Positions 24,173-32,219 are shown, counted from the stretch's first letter. The stretch is 54,897 bases of DNA from Thiotrichales bacterium (GCA_011389995.1 JAABTG010000016.1:1-54897); one strand, 5' to 3'. Numbers and translations: made by a program. The notes: generated by a model from the letters alone, not told the origin.

Positions 24173-25564
24173 ATGCCCTACGAAACTGCCCTGCAGAGAA
24201 CAAAAAGTAATGCCGCGGCATACACGCCGCCGCCGTGGCGGGATGTACCCACCCACTATGAGGTCTACACCGAACGCCACCTGGATCGCATCCCTGCGCT
24301 GCGTGGGCTGCCTGAAGAGCTGGTGGCCGAAATGCGGGTGGTGGCGGACGTGTTGCCCTTCCGCGTCAACCGCTACGTCACGGACGTCCTCATCGACTGG
24401 GACGAGGTCCCCCGGGACCCCGTATTCCAGCTCACCTTTCCCCAACGCGGCATGCTCTCAGAAGCGGACTTCGAACGCATGGCGGACCTCCATCGGCGTG
24501 GCGCCGCCAAGGACGAACGGCGCGCGGTGGCCGACGACATTCGCCGCGGACTGAACCCCCATCCGGGGGATCAGCAGGCACTCAACGTCCCCCTCCTCGA
24601 TGAGGAACGGGTAGCGGGCCTGCAGCACAAGTACAGGGAGACCGTGCTGTTCTTTCCCAGCCACGGCCAGACCTGCCATGCGTACTGCACCTTCTGTTTC
24701 CGCTGGGCCCAATTCGTCGGCGACACCACTCTGCGCTTCTCCGCCAAAGAGGCGGGAACGCTCCACGAGTACCTGCGCCGCCACCGCGAGGTATCGGACC
24801 TCCTCATCACCGGCGGTGACCCCATGGTGATGAAGACCAGGCATCTGGCGGACTACCTCACGGGGCTGCTGCAGCCGTCTCTCGAGCACGTGCAGCACAT
24901 CCGTATCGGCACCAAATCCCTGACCTTCTGGCCCCAGCGCTACGTCACCGACGGCGACGCGGACGACCTGCTCAGACTGTTCGAGAGGATCGTGGCCAGC
25001 GGCCGCCACCTCGCCCTCATGGCCCATTTCAACCATTGGCGGGAGATGGAGACGCCCATCGCCCGGGAGGCCATCCGCCGCATCCGGGACACGGGTGCGG
25101 AGATCCGCACCCAGGCCCCCCTGCTGGCCAACATCAACGACGACCCCGCGGTATGGTCCCGCATGTGGCGCGGCCAGGTGAGGCTCGGCATGATCCCCTA
25201 CTATATGTTCGTGGAGCGGGACACCGGCGCCCGGCGTTACTTCGAGGTTCCCCTGGCCCGGGCGTGGGAAATCTATCGCACGGCCATCAGCGGGGTATCC
25301 GGCCTGGCCCGTACCGCCCGCGGTCCCTCCATGAGTGCCAGTCCCGGCAAAGTGGAGATCCAGGGGGTGACGGAGATCCGGGGCGAGAAGGTTATGGTGC
25401 TGCGATTCATCCAGGCCCGGGATCCCGACTGGGTGCAGCGCCCCTTCTTCGCCCGCTATGATGACCGCGCCACCTGGCTGGACGATCTGAGACCGGCCTT
25501 TGGCGAGGCCACCTTCTTTTTTCAACACCCCGCCCGGGCCACGCCACCAGCGGCTGCCGGCTGA
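24173..25564 (+). CDS. KamA-family radical SAM protein (lysine 2,3-aminomutase-like)
   Basis: A 463-residue radical SAM enzyme. The cluster motif Cx3Cx2C is in HAYCTFCFRWAQ with the first Cys just before, and SAM-binding ITGGDPMVM follows. KamA-like features include RIGTKSLTFWPQRYV, HFNHWREMETPIAREAIRRI and a candidate PLP-binding Lys in SASPGKVEIQG. True lysine aminomutases have a Gly-rich loop before this Lys that is absent here, so the reaction (amino-group shift on lysine or another amino acid) is uncertain. It lies between lptD (divergent) and apaG (40 bp downstream, same strand). Confidence 0.85.
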   Translation: MPYETALQRTKSNAAAYTPPPWRDVPTHYEVYTERHLDRIPALRGLPEELVAEMRVVADVLPFRVNRYVTDVLIDWDEVPRDPVFQLTFPQRGMLSEADFERMADLHRRGAAKDERRAVADDIRRGLNPHPGDQQALNVPLLDEERVAGLQHKYRETVLFFPSHGQTCHAYCTFCFRWAQFVGDTTLRFSAKEAGTLHEYLRRHREVSDLLITGGDPMVMKTRHLADYLTGLLQPSLEHVQHIRIGTKSLTFWPQRYVTDGDADDLLRLFERIVASGRHLALMAHFNHWREMETPIAREAIRRIRDTGAEIRTQAPLLANINDDPAVWSRMWRGQVRLGMIPYYMFVERDTGARRYFEVPLARAWEIYRTAISGVSGLARTARGPSMSASPGKVEIQGVTEIRGEKVMVLRFIQARDPDWVQRPFFARYDDRATWLDDLRPAFGEATFFFQHPARATPPAAAG

Positions 25565-25603
25565 CGCAGATCCTGCACTCAAACCATGATGACCCTCGAC
25601 CCC

Positions 25604-25987
25604 ATGTCAGACGAAACCACCTACAGCATCGACGTGCACGCCGAAAGCGTCTATCTGCCGGATCAGTCGGATCCGGACAGTGAACGTTACGCCTTCGCCT
25701 ATACCATCACCATATCCAATACCGGCACCATAGCCGCCAAACTGCTGTCCAGGCACTGGGTCATCACCGATGCCGAGGGCCAGATCCAGGAGGTGAACGG
25801 CGACGGGGTGGTGGGTCAGCAGCCCCATCTGCAGCCGGGTGAACAGTTCCAGTACACCAGCGGCACCCTCATAGAGACCCCGGTGGGCAGCATGCGCGGC
25901 GAATATTTCATGCGTGCCGACGATGGTAACGAGTTCGAGGCCAGCATCCCTGCCTTCTCTCTGGCGGTGCCGCATATCCTTCATTGA
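25604..25987 (+). CDS. apaG: ApaG protein
   Basis: A 127-residue beta-sandwich protein of the ApaG family. ESVYLPDQSDPDSERYAFAY, TITISNTG, LLSRHWVITDAEGQIQEVNG and GVVGQQPHLQPGEQFQYTSG are canonical. It is linked to cobalt/magnesium resistance in Salmonella, but the molecular role is not settled. ATG 25604 gives the family's usual N-terminus; ATGs at 25586 and 25589 would add six residues. It precedes apaH by 90 bp, as in other gammaproteobacteria, but here the pair is separated from ksgA. Confidence 0.95.
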   Translation: MSDETTYSIDVHAESVYLPDQSDPDSERYAFAYTITISNTGTIAAKLLSRHWVITDAEGQIQEVNGDGVVGQQPHLQPGEQFQYTSGTLIETPVGSMRGEYFMRADDGNEFEASIPAFSLAVPHILH

Positions 25988-26077
25988 GGGCAGAGGGATG
26001 CCCGGCCGGCATCGCCCCCGGGCCATTGCCCCTGTCCGCCGTCCCTGCCGCCGCCGGGTCATCGGGGCGGCGGCCTG

Positions 26078-26920
26078 ATGGCCACCTATGCCATCGGTGA
26101 CATCCAGGGCTGCCGCGACCCCCTGCTCAGGCTGCTGGAGATCATCCGCTTCGACGAGCAACGTGATCGACTGTGGTTGACGGGGGACCTGGTGAACCGC
26201 GGCCCCCATTCCCTGGAGGTCCTGCGCCTGGTGCGGGACCTCGGGGATGCCGCCATCACCGTGCTCGGCAACCACGACCTGCACCTCCTCGCCGTGGCGG
26301 CGGCCCCCCGCGACAGGCTGAAGAAGAAGGACACCCTCCATGCCATTCTCGAGGCCCCCGATCGCGACGAGCTGCTGGACTGGCTGCGCCATCGCCCCCT
26401 GATCCACCGCGGCCAGGGCCACACCCTGGTCCATGCCGGACTGGTGCCCCAATGGACTCCGGCCGACGCCGCGGGTTTCGCCGCCGAACTCCACCGGGTA
26501 CTGCGAGGGGATGATTACCGGGAGTTCCTCGCCCACATGTACGGCGACGAGCCCCGCTGCTGGGAACCGGGCCTTACGGGTTGGGCGCGCCTGCGCTGCA
26601 TCACAAACGTCTTTACCCGCCTGCGCTATTGCGATGTCGATGGCCGCATGGACATGGCGGAGAAACGCCCACCCCCCAACGTCTCACCGCCGTTGATGCC
26701 CTGGTACGCCGTGCCGGGCCGCGCCAGTGCCGGCGAGCCCATCGTCTTCGGCCACTGGTCCACCCTGGCCCTGGCCCCGCCCCCGGACCCGGCCCTCAAG
26801 GTCCATCCCCTCGACATGGGCTGCCTGTGGGGCGGTCGTCTGACTGCCCTGCGCCTGGAGGACGGGCGCCGCTTCGACTTCCACTGTCCGCGCTTTTCCC
26901 GCCCCACCCTCAAGGCCTGA
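26078..26920 (+). CDS. apaH: Symmetrical bis(5'-nucleosyl)-tetraphosphatase ApaH
   Basis: A 280-residue calcineurin-type phosphoesterase that hydrolyses Ap4A to two ADP and removes Np4 caps from RNA. Metal-binding motifs are present: YAIGDIQGCRD, WLTGDLVNRGPHS, TVLGNHDLHLL, LVHAGLVPQW and FGHWSTLAL. Length and motif order are normal. It ends close to a terminator that, by its T-tract, serves the convergent gene on the other strand. Confidence 0.96.
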   Translation: MATYAIGDIQGCRDPLLRLLEIIRFDEQRDRLWLTGDLVNRGPHSLEVLRLVRDLGDAAITVLGNHDLHLLAVAAAPRDRLKKKDTLHAILEAPDRDELLDWLRHRPLIHRGQGHTLVHAGLVPQWTPADAAGFAAELHRVLRGDDYREFLAHMYGDEPRCWEPGLTGWARLRCITNVFTRLRYCDVDGRMDMAEKRPPPNVSPPLMPWYAVPGRASAGEPIVFGHWSTLALAPPPDPALKVHPLDMGCLWGGRLTALRLEDGRRFDFHCPRFSRPTLKA

Positions 26921-26932
26921 CGCCGACAGCCC

Positions 26933-26956
26933 AAAAAAAGCCCGCACGAGGCGGGC
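26933..26956 (-). terminator. Rho-independent terminator for the secreted DsrE-like gene
   Basis: On the minus strand GCCCGC and GCGGGC pair around a 5-nt loop and are followed by seven T residues (26933-26939 are A on the plus strand). It lies about 65 bp beyond the stop of the dsrE-like gene. On the plus strand there is no T-run, so it is not a proper terminator for apaH. Confidence 0.85.
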
Positions 26957-27021
26957 CGTCAAGAGCCCCGGGCAGCCGTATCCTACCGCCCGGGGAACCG
27001 CTTTGCGGAAATCGGTTGGGT

Positions 27022-27492
27022 TCAGGGCTTGATATAGGTGAAACCCTGGGCCTGGAGGGCGGCCAGCTCGGCCACGCCGCTCGGCACGATGTCCACCTTG
27101 TTGAAATCGTAGAGCTGGTTCTCGGGGTCGGCGATCTTCTTGCCCTTCAGGGTATTGGCACATACCTTGAACGTGATGCCCTGGTCCTTGAGCCCCGCCA
27201 CCGTGGCCTGCATCTGGGGGGTGCCGTTGGCCGCCAGGGTGGCCTCGCCCTTCATGTCGGGGTCGAGCAGCAGGGACAGGCCCTTACCGTGCATCACCAC
27301 CCGCAACTCCAGGTTTTCCTTGCCCACGGCATTGATGTGGTTCTGGATGTTGCGCAGGGCCCCCGCCTGGGTCTTGGGGTCGTCATAGTTGATGTGGTAG
27401 ACCACCTTCTGCTTCTCGTAGGCCACGGCACCGCCGATCCCCATCATGGCCCACATCACTGCAGCACCCATAATTACCATCGTCTTCTTCAT
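27022..27492 (-). CDS. Secreted DsrE-family protein
   Basis: A 156-residue protein with a signal peptide (MKKTMVIMGAAVMWAMMGIG, cleavage near AVA-YEK) followed by one DsrE-like domain: KVVYHINYDDPKTQAGALRN, ELRVVMHGKGLSLLL and FKVCANTLKGKKI with Cys111 in the position of the sulfur-carrying Cys of DsrE/TusD proteins. It ends GFTYIKP. DsrE-fold proteins bind sulfane sulfur; this one would act in the periplasm. GGAGG eight bases before ATG 27492 decides the start over an upstream TTG. It has its own terminator and lies downstream of a sigma/anti-sigma pair whose anti-sigma carries a matching DsrE-like domain. Confidence 0.85.
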   Translation of the reverse strand: MKKTMVIMGAAVMWAMMGIGGAVAYEKQKVVYHINYDDPKTQAGALRNIQNHINAVGKENLELRVVMHGKGLSLLLDPDMKGEATLAANGTPQMQATVAGLKDQGITFKVCANTLKGKKIADPENQLYDFNKVDIVPSGVAELAALQAQGFTYIKP

Positions 27493-27607
27493 CGCTATCT
27501 CCTCCAAACAACTGTTATATGACGCGGTGTAGTCGAAATTCCCGCGTTAGTGTCAGGGAAAGGCTGAAACATTCCGCCCTTCCCAAATGCCAAGGCCTCT
27601 GAAACCA

Positions 27608-28342
27608 TCAGACCTTGATATAGGCCCAGCCTTGCTGCTGGCGCTTAACCACATGGGTAACTCCGGATGCCGTCTGCCGGGCCTCGGGCACCAGCGTCAC
27701 CTCCAGCCCCTTCTCCACCCGCAGCCTGCGCACCGTGTTGCTGCAGGCCACGAAGGTCAGGTTGGGAAAGGTGCGGGCCAGACTGGCGACACGCTCCTGG
27801 TGGCTGGACAGACGCCGGCGCAACAGCGCCAGGCCGTCGCTGTGAGCCACCACCTCGATGCGCAGGGCCGCGTTGCGCTGACGGTAATCCGCCAGCAGGG
27901 TCTCCACCTCGTCCAGCAATTCACCGGCGGCATCCATATCGCCGTCCAGCAGATGGAATACGATGCGCATCTCCTCATCGGCCGCCACCGCCGGTCGCTG
28001 ACCGCGACCATCGGCGTCCAGGACCACGAAGCGCTCCGCCTGCCGCCCTCCATCGGACGACAGCCCCACTCCGAGAACGGCCGCCAGCCCCAGCGCCAGG
28101 GAGGCCGCGACACCCATGAGCCCGGCACGCCGCCGCCGGCGGCCCCGGCCGGCCGGGGCCGGCACTTCCGCGTAGGCGTTCTGTACCATCACCTTGAGGG
28201 AACGCAGGGCGCACACACGGTTGCTGTGGGAGGCGTCGGCCTGCACCACCGCCATGAGCTCCGCCTGCTCATGCATGGGATACTCACCATCCACGATGGC
28301 ATTGAGGGATTCGTCGGAAAGGTCCGTGTCGTCTGCACTCAT
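27608..28342 (-). CDS. Membrane anti-sigma factor with periplasmic DsrE-like domain
   Basis: A 244-residue protein. Residues 1-60 look like a short anti-sigma N-domain (LSDESLNAIVDGEYPMHEQA; HSNRVCALRSLK, not a canonical zinc motif). A basic patch (RGRRRRR) precedes one membrane helix, about 73-94. Residues about 126-244 match the DsrE-like neighbour: RIVFHLLDGDMDAAGELLDE, LRIEVVAHSDGLALLRRRL, FVACSNTVRRLRVEKG with Cys200 at the sulfur-carrier position, and the shared ending GWAYIKV. ATG 28342 overlaps the sigma-factor stop (ATGA). I infer that the outer domain senses sulfur or redox state and controls sigma release. Confidence 0.75.
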   Translation of the reverse strand: MSADDTDLSDESLNAIVDGEYPMHEQAELMAVVQADASHSNRVCALRSLKVMVQNAYAEVPAPAGRGRRRRRAGLMGVAASLALGLAAVLGVGLSSDGGRQAERFVVLDADGRGQRPAVAADEEMRIVFHLLDGDMDAAGELLDEVETLLADYRQRNAALRIEVVAHSDGLALLRRRLSSHQERVASLARTFPNLTFVACSNTVRRLRVEKGLEVTLVPEARQTASGVTHVVKRQQQGWAYIKV

Positions 28343-28890
28343 TTGACCCGCCTCAGATGTAGGGCCACGGCGGGGCGGGTCCCGCCCGCCTGCAGCAGCA
28401 ATTGCTCTTTCAGTCGTCTGCGGCCACGACACAACCGGCTCATCACCGTGCCCACGGGGATCTCGAGGGCCTCGCTCACCTCGGCATAGGAGAACTCCAT
28501 GAGGTCCACCATGGTGAGGACCATGCGCTGCTCCACCCCCAATGCGCCGATGGCGGCACGCACCTGGTCCACGGCGCGGCTGCGCTGGGCCGCCTCCAGC
28601 GGGCCGTCATCCACGGCTTCCAGTTCCACGGCCGTGATATCCATGTGCGCGCGGTGCGCCCGCAGCCGATCCAGGTAGACATTGGACATGATCTTCACCA
28701 GCCACTGTTCGGCCTTGGCGGGGTCCTTGAGTTGGGTGGTACGTTCCATGGCCTTGAGGCAGGCCTCCTGCACCACGTCGTTGGCCTCGTCTGCATCGTG
28801 ACACCAGGACCACGCCAGCCGATACAGGCGTGGGCGCACGGTCTCCAGGGCCCGTCGCAGGGCAAGGCGGCGCTGCAGAAAGCCGATCAC
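28339..28890 (-). CDS. ECF RNA polymerase sigma factor
   Basis: A 183-residue extracytoplasmic-function sigma factor. Region 2: VRPRLYRLAWSWCHDADEAN, DVVQEACLKAMER and EQWLVKIMSNVYLDRLRAHR. Region 4: GVEQRMVLTMVDLMEFSYAE, then VSEALEIPVGTVMSRLCRGR. It starts with GTG at 28890. The anti-sigma gene overlaps its stop by four bases, so both are made together. A GGAAT-N17-CGTCT promoter 32 bp upstream of the start suggests autoregulation. Targets beyond this cassette are unknown. Confidence 0.93.
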   Translation of the reverse strand: MIGFLQRRLALRRALETVRPRLYRLAWSWCHDADEANDVVQEACLKAMERTTQLKDPAKAEQWLVKIMSNVYLDRLRAHRAHMDITAVELEAVDDGPLEAAQRSRAVDQVRAAIGALGVEQRMVLTMVDLMEFSYAEVSEALEIPVGTVMSRLCRGRRRLKEQLLLQAGGTRPAVALHLRRVK

Positions 28891-28921
28891 GGCGTGGAAA
28901 GTCTTCGGGTCATACGAATAA

Positions 28922-28948
28922 AGACGGATCAGGGCGGCGGTTTATTCC
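28922..28948 (-). promoter_or_regulatory. Candidate ECF-type promoter of the sigma/anti-sigma operon
   Basis: Reading the minus strand, GGAAT (28948-28944) and CGTCT (28926-28922) are separated by 17 bases, matching the common ECF layout of a GGAAC-like -35 and a CGTC-containing -10. The -10 is 31 bases from the GTG start. No equally spaced pair was found upstream of the dsrE-like gene. Confidence 0.5.
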
Positions 28949-28970
28949 CCCCAACGACAGGCCGAATGCT

Positions 28971-29483
28971 TCAGACCTCCCCCGAGGCCCCGGCGGGGTC
29001 CTTGCGTTCCAGCACGGTGAAGGCGTAGGGCCAGGGGTTCTCGTCGTCTGCCGGGTGGGGCTCCCGGGCCACCTCGGCCCAGGCCGTCTCGTCGAAGCGC
29101 GGGAAGAACACGTCGCCTTCGAATGCGCCGTCCACCCGGGTCAGGTAGATGCGTTCGGCCTGGGCCAGGGTCTGGGCATACAGGGTGGCGCCACCGATGA
29201 CCATGGCCTCATCGGCACGACTGGCCGCCAGGATGGCCGCGTCCACCGACCGCACCACGGTGCAGCCCGGCGTATCCAGGGCCAGGCGGGTGCTTACCAC
29301 CACGTTCTCCCGCCCCGGCAGGGGCCGGCCCAGGGAATCCCAGGTGGCGCGGCCCATGATGATGGGATGCCCCATGGTGATCTGCCTGAAACGGCGCAGA
29401 TCGGCGGGCAGGTGCCAGGGCATACGCCGGCCGGCGCCGATGAGGCCGTTGCGGTCCACGGCGGCGATGAGGGACAGCATCAT
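28971..29483 (-). CDS. folA: Dihydrofolate reductase FolA
   Basis: A 170-residue enzyme reducing dihydrofolate with NADPH. MLSLIAAVDRNGLIGAGRRM, PWHLPADLRRFRQITMGHPI, IMGRATWDSLGRPLPGREN and VIGGATLYAQTLAQAERIYL are canonical. It follows thyA by 4 bp, so the thymidylate cycle pair is cotranscribed: ThyA makes dihydrofolate and FolA restores tetrahydrofolate. Confidence 0.97.
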   Translation of the reverse strand: MMLSLIAAVDRNGLIGAGRRMPWHLPADLRRFRQITMGHPIIMGRATWDSLGRPLPGRENVVVSTRLALDTPGCTVVRSVDAAILAASRADEAMVIGGATLYAQTLAQAERIYLTRVDGAFEGDVFFPRFDETAWAEVAREPHPADDENPWPYAFTVLERKDPAGASGEV

Positions 29484-29487
29484 CGTC

Positions 29488-30321
29488 TCACACCGCCACC
29501 GGCGCCTTGATATGGGGATGGGGGTCGTAACCCTGGAGCTCGAAATCCTCGAAGACGAAATCGAACAGGGACTCGACGGCCGGGTTGATGACCATGGTGG
29601 GCAGGGGCCGCGGCTCGCGGGCGAGCTGTTGGTCCGCCTGGTGCAGATGGTTCAGATAGAGATGGGCATCCCCCAGGGTATGTACGAAATCCCCTGCCGC
29701 GAGCCCCGTGACCTGGGCCATCATCAGGGTGAGGAGGGCATAGGAGGCGATGTTGAAGGGCACCCCGATGAATATATCCGCGCTGCGCTGGTAGAGCTGG
29801 CAGGACAGGCGGCCCTCGGCCACGTAGAACTGGAACAGGGCGTGGCAGGGGGCGAGGGCCATGCGGCCGCGGGCCACGTTTTCCCGGGGCGGGAGCGTCT
29901 CGTCGGGCAGATCCGCGCAATTCCAGGCGGACACCAGGATGCGGCGGGAATCCGGGTTGCGACGAAGCTGCTCCACCGCCTGGGCGATCTGGTCGACGGT
30001 GCCGCCGTCCGGGGTCGCCCAGGAACGCCACTGGTGGCCGTAGATCGGACCCAGATCACCGTTGGCATCCGCCCACTCGTCCCAGATGGAGACCCCGTGG
30101 GCCTTGAGATAGGCGGTATTGGCCTCACCTTTAAGAAACCACAGGAGTTCGTGGATGATGGAGCGCAGATGCAGCTTCTTGGTGGTCACCAGCGGGAAGC
30201 CCGCAGCCAGGTCGAAACGCATCTGGTGACCGAAGACACTCAGGGTGCCGGTCCCCGTACGATCCTCCTTGCGCACACCGTGGTGGCGCACGCGACTCAT
30301 TAAATCCAGATACTGACGCAT
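29488..30321 (-). CDS. thyA: Thymidylate synthase ThyA
   Basis: A 277-residue enzyme converting dUMP to dTMP with methylene-tetrahydrofolate. Motifs: [19 protein letters not shown], the catalytic Cys in [32 protein letters not shown] and [10 protein letters not shown]. It is about 13 residues longer than the E. coli enzyme because of a short insert ([15 protein letters not shown]) before the active-site Cys. Upstream lies a structured A+T-rich segment divergent to the PilZ gene. Confidence 0.97.
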   Translation of the reverse strand: MRQYLDLMSRVRHHGVRKEDRTGTGTLSVFGHQMRFDLAAGFPLVTTKKLHLRSIIHELLWFLKGEANTAYLKAHGVSIWDEWADANGDLGPIYGHQWRSWATPDGGTVDQIAQAVEQLRRNPDSRRILVSAWNCADLPDETLPPRENVARGRMALAPCHALFQFYVAEGRLSCQLYQRSADIFIGVPFNIASYALLTLMMAQVTGLAAGDFVHTLGDAHLYLNHLHQADQQLAREPRPLPTMVINPAVESLFDFVFEDFELQGYDPHPHIKAPVAV

Positions 30322-30338
30322 GTTATGAAGATTAAAGG

Positions 30339-30486
30339 AACCATGACAGGAATAGAATGTTCTTCTATATATGGTTTAACGAAAGCAAGGCGGCCAGCCA
30401 GTAACATGAACCCGGCAGTGGGTGGTGGTTCAGCCGCCCCATAATAGATCGGGACAGAAGTTTTACCCGAAGAGACTCCTTCGGGT
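30339..30486. promoter_or_regulatory. Structured spacer between divergent thyA and the PilZ gene
   Basis: Two hairpin-forming elements are visible. The first is A+T-rich and nested: outer arms AACCAT/ATGGTT (30339-30344, 30371-30376) enclosing ATAGAA-TGTTC-TTCTAT (30352-30368). The second is ACCCGAAG-AGACTC-CTTCGGGT (30465-30486), just before the PilZ gene and without a T-run. It is followed by 2.6 copies of the 10-bp repeat CCAGAGTGAT (30488-30514) that end at the start codon. Roles are not known. Confidence 0.4.
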
Positions 30487-30514
30487 CCCAGAGTGATCCA
30501 GAGTGATCCAGAGT

Positions 30515-30928
30515 ATGAAAGGTTTTATTCGTCACCCGGCTCATATCCCCATCGAGGTCTCCCTCGCTGCGCGCGCCCCCGGCCCGGAGGTCACGGCCAC
30601 CGGTGCCGGCGGCGGGCTGTGGTTCGCCGCCGGGGAATGCTGGCAGGTGGGATCCCTGCTCACCATCCGCATCCCCGTCACCCGGCCCGCCTTCGAGGAC
30701 CAGGGGTTGGTGGCCTGGTGCCGGCCGATGAACAATCATTTCGAGGTGGGGGTCACCCTCACCAGCGCCGAGTCCGCCTATCGGGCGCGCATGGTGGAAC
30801 AGATCTGTCACATCGATGAGTATCGCCGCCGGGTGAATGCCCTGGAAGGCCGGGAGCTCAGCGACGAGGCGGCGGCCCTGGAATGGATAGCCAACTTCGC
30901 CAGGGACTTTCCCGCCGCAGCCGACTGA
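30515..30928 (+). CDS. PilZ domain protein
   Basis: A 137-residue protein with the PilZ layout: basic N-terminal FIRHPAHIPIEVSL, the strand LTIRIPVTRPAFEDQGLVAW, and FEVGVTLTSAESAYRARMVE, then a helical tail (ICHIDEYRRRVNALEGRELS). PilZ domains usually bind c-di-GMP through RxxxR and D/NxSxxG motifs. Here the N-terminal arginines are reduced and the second motif reads GAGGGLWF, so binding is doubtful. ATG 30515 was preferred to a GTG inside the repeated leader. Confidence 0.75.
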   Translation: MKGFIRHPAHIPIEVSLAARAPGPEVTATGAGGGLWFAAGECWQVGSLLTIRIPVTRPAFEDQGLVAWCRPMNNHFEVGVTLTSAESAYRARMVEQICHIDEYRRRVNALEGRELSDEAAALEWIANFARDFPAAAD

Positions 30929-30947
30929 CACCCGCGCCGGTTCGGAA

Positions 30948-31817
30948 TCAGACCTCCTCGCCCTGGGCCGCCACCGTCATCCCATCCCGGGGCATGGGGC
31001 GGTGCTCCACCCGGCCCCTGCCGGCCACCAGCAGTTCACCCTCCCTCATGGGTATCCAGTCCTCCCGGGTCAGGGGCACGCTGGCCACCAGGACCACCTC
31101 CTGTCGAGAGGCCGAAAAACCGATGTCCAGGCCCCCGAGGGAGGCCCCGCGGGGCTCGGGATCACCGGGCGTGCGGCTCTCGCATTGGCGGCACAGGTAG
31201 AACAGACCCGGCGGCCGGATGTCCTCCAGGGTCATCTGGGAACGTTTATGGCCATGAAAGTAGATGTATTCACCGTCGGCGTAGATGAAGTTCGCGGGGC
31301 CCAGGGCGCGCAGCTCCGCCGCGAAGGCCTCCACCACCGTAATGCGTTCCTCCAGGGTCGGCGTCCCGGCAGCCAGCCACAGGGGTGTCAGACGGTTCAT
31401 CAGCACACAGAAGGCCTGCTCGGAATCCGAGTCGCCCACACAGCGGAAACAACCGGGCTGCATCACCAGGTCCTCGACCCCCGGCACATCGCCGTTGTGA
31501 GCAAAGGTGTGGATGCGACCACCCAGTTCGCGGGTGAAGGGCTGGGTGTTGGCGAGACCCACGATGCCCGAGGTGGCCTGGCGGATATGGGCCACCACAC
31601 AGGTACTGCGGTAGTCCTGGCTGGCCACGAACTCCACCGCCGGACTCTCCCAGGCGGCCAAAGGCTCGCGCACGGTGCGCGCGTCCCGCCCCTCGTAGAA
31701 GGTGACCCCCCAGCCGTCCATATTGGAGCCGGCGTAGCCGCCGTGGCGGGCAAATTCGTCCAGGGAGAAGGTCACCGTCGCAGGTTTCCGGCTGGACATG
31801 GCTAGCAGTTCGCACAC
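30948..31817 (-). CDS. Class II glutamine amidotransferase (YafJ-like)
   Basis: A 289-residue N-terminal-nucleophile amidotransferase. The start was set at GTG 31817 because the next codon is Cys (VCELLAMSS), the catalytic residue exposed after Met removal; GAGG lies nine bases upstream. Other motifs: MDGWGVTFYEGRD, VVAHIRQATSGIVGLANTQP, THNGD-equivalent FAHNGDVPG and GDSDSEQAFCVLMNRL. The family splits glutamine to deliver ammonia or acts as a gamma-glutamyl hydrolase; its substrate is unknown. It is 4 bp downstream of a small membrane protein gene. Confidence 0.9.
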   Translation of the reverse strand: MCELLAMSSRKPATVTFSLDEFARHGGYAGSNMDGWGVTFYEGRDARTVREPLAAWESPAVEFVASQDYRSTCVVAHIRQATSGIVGLANTQPFTRELGGRIHTFAHNGDVPGVEDLVMQPGCFRCVGDSDSEQAFCVLMNRLTPLWLAAGTPTLEERITVVEAFAAELRALGPANFIYADGEYIYFHGHKRSQMTLEDIRPPGLFYLCRQCESRTPGDPEPRGASLGGLDIGFSASRQEVVLVASVPLTREDWIPMREGELLVAGRGRVEHRPMPRDGMTVAAQGEEV

Positions 31818-31821
31818 GGAA

Positions 31822-32097
31822 CTAATCCTCGCCGGAGGGATCGTCTGCCGGCCGGCCGGCCCGCAGGTGGAGGACGACACGCAACAGCAGCAGCGCCGGG
31901 AATGCGCCATGCATACACAGATCGAAGATATCCAGGGGGCGCACCAGCTCACCCTGAAACAGCATCCGCAGTTTCTCCACCAGATGGGGTTCGGGAAAGA
32001 AGGGGGCCAGCCCCAGGGTCAGGCTGCCGAGGATGAGGAGGGGCCAGGGCAACCGCTGCACCCAGGCCAGGGGGCCTTTGACGCCGGTACTGTTCAT
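31822..32097 (-). CDS. Small inner-membrane protein (two helices), uncharacterised
   Basis: A 91-residue protein with two hydrophobic helices: WPLLILGSLTLGLAPFFPEP and LCMHGAFPALLLLRVVLHLR, joined by HLVEKLRMLFQGELVRPLDI. Related short proteins in proteobacteria are sometimes labelled RND transporter, which the length does not support. ATG 32097 was chosen; 32106 is possible, neither with a clear ribosome site. Cotranscribed with the YafJ-like gene and divergent from pip. Confidence 0.65.
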   Translation of the reverse strand: MNSTGVKGPLAWVQRLPWPLLILGSLTLGLAPFFPEPHLVEKLRMLFQGELVRPLDIFDLCMHGAFPALLLLRVVLHLRAGRPADDPSGED

Positions 32098-32219
32098 GCA
32101 CACCATAGTAATACGTGGCGGCCCCGCACACACCCCGTCATGCAGTGCGATAATGTCGCCACCAGCGCCCGGTCGACCTCCGGGCCGTGGCCAACCCCTC
32201 ACCTCCCTTCGAACAAACC

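Noticed and set aside
27493-27607. An ECF-type promoter for the secreted DsrE-like gene
   Set aside because: GGAAT and CGTCA occur but only 13 bases apart, too close for the usual ECF spacing, so control of this gene by the neighbouring sigma factor is not shown by sequence.
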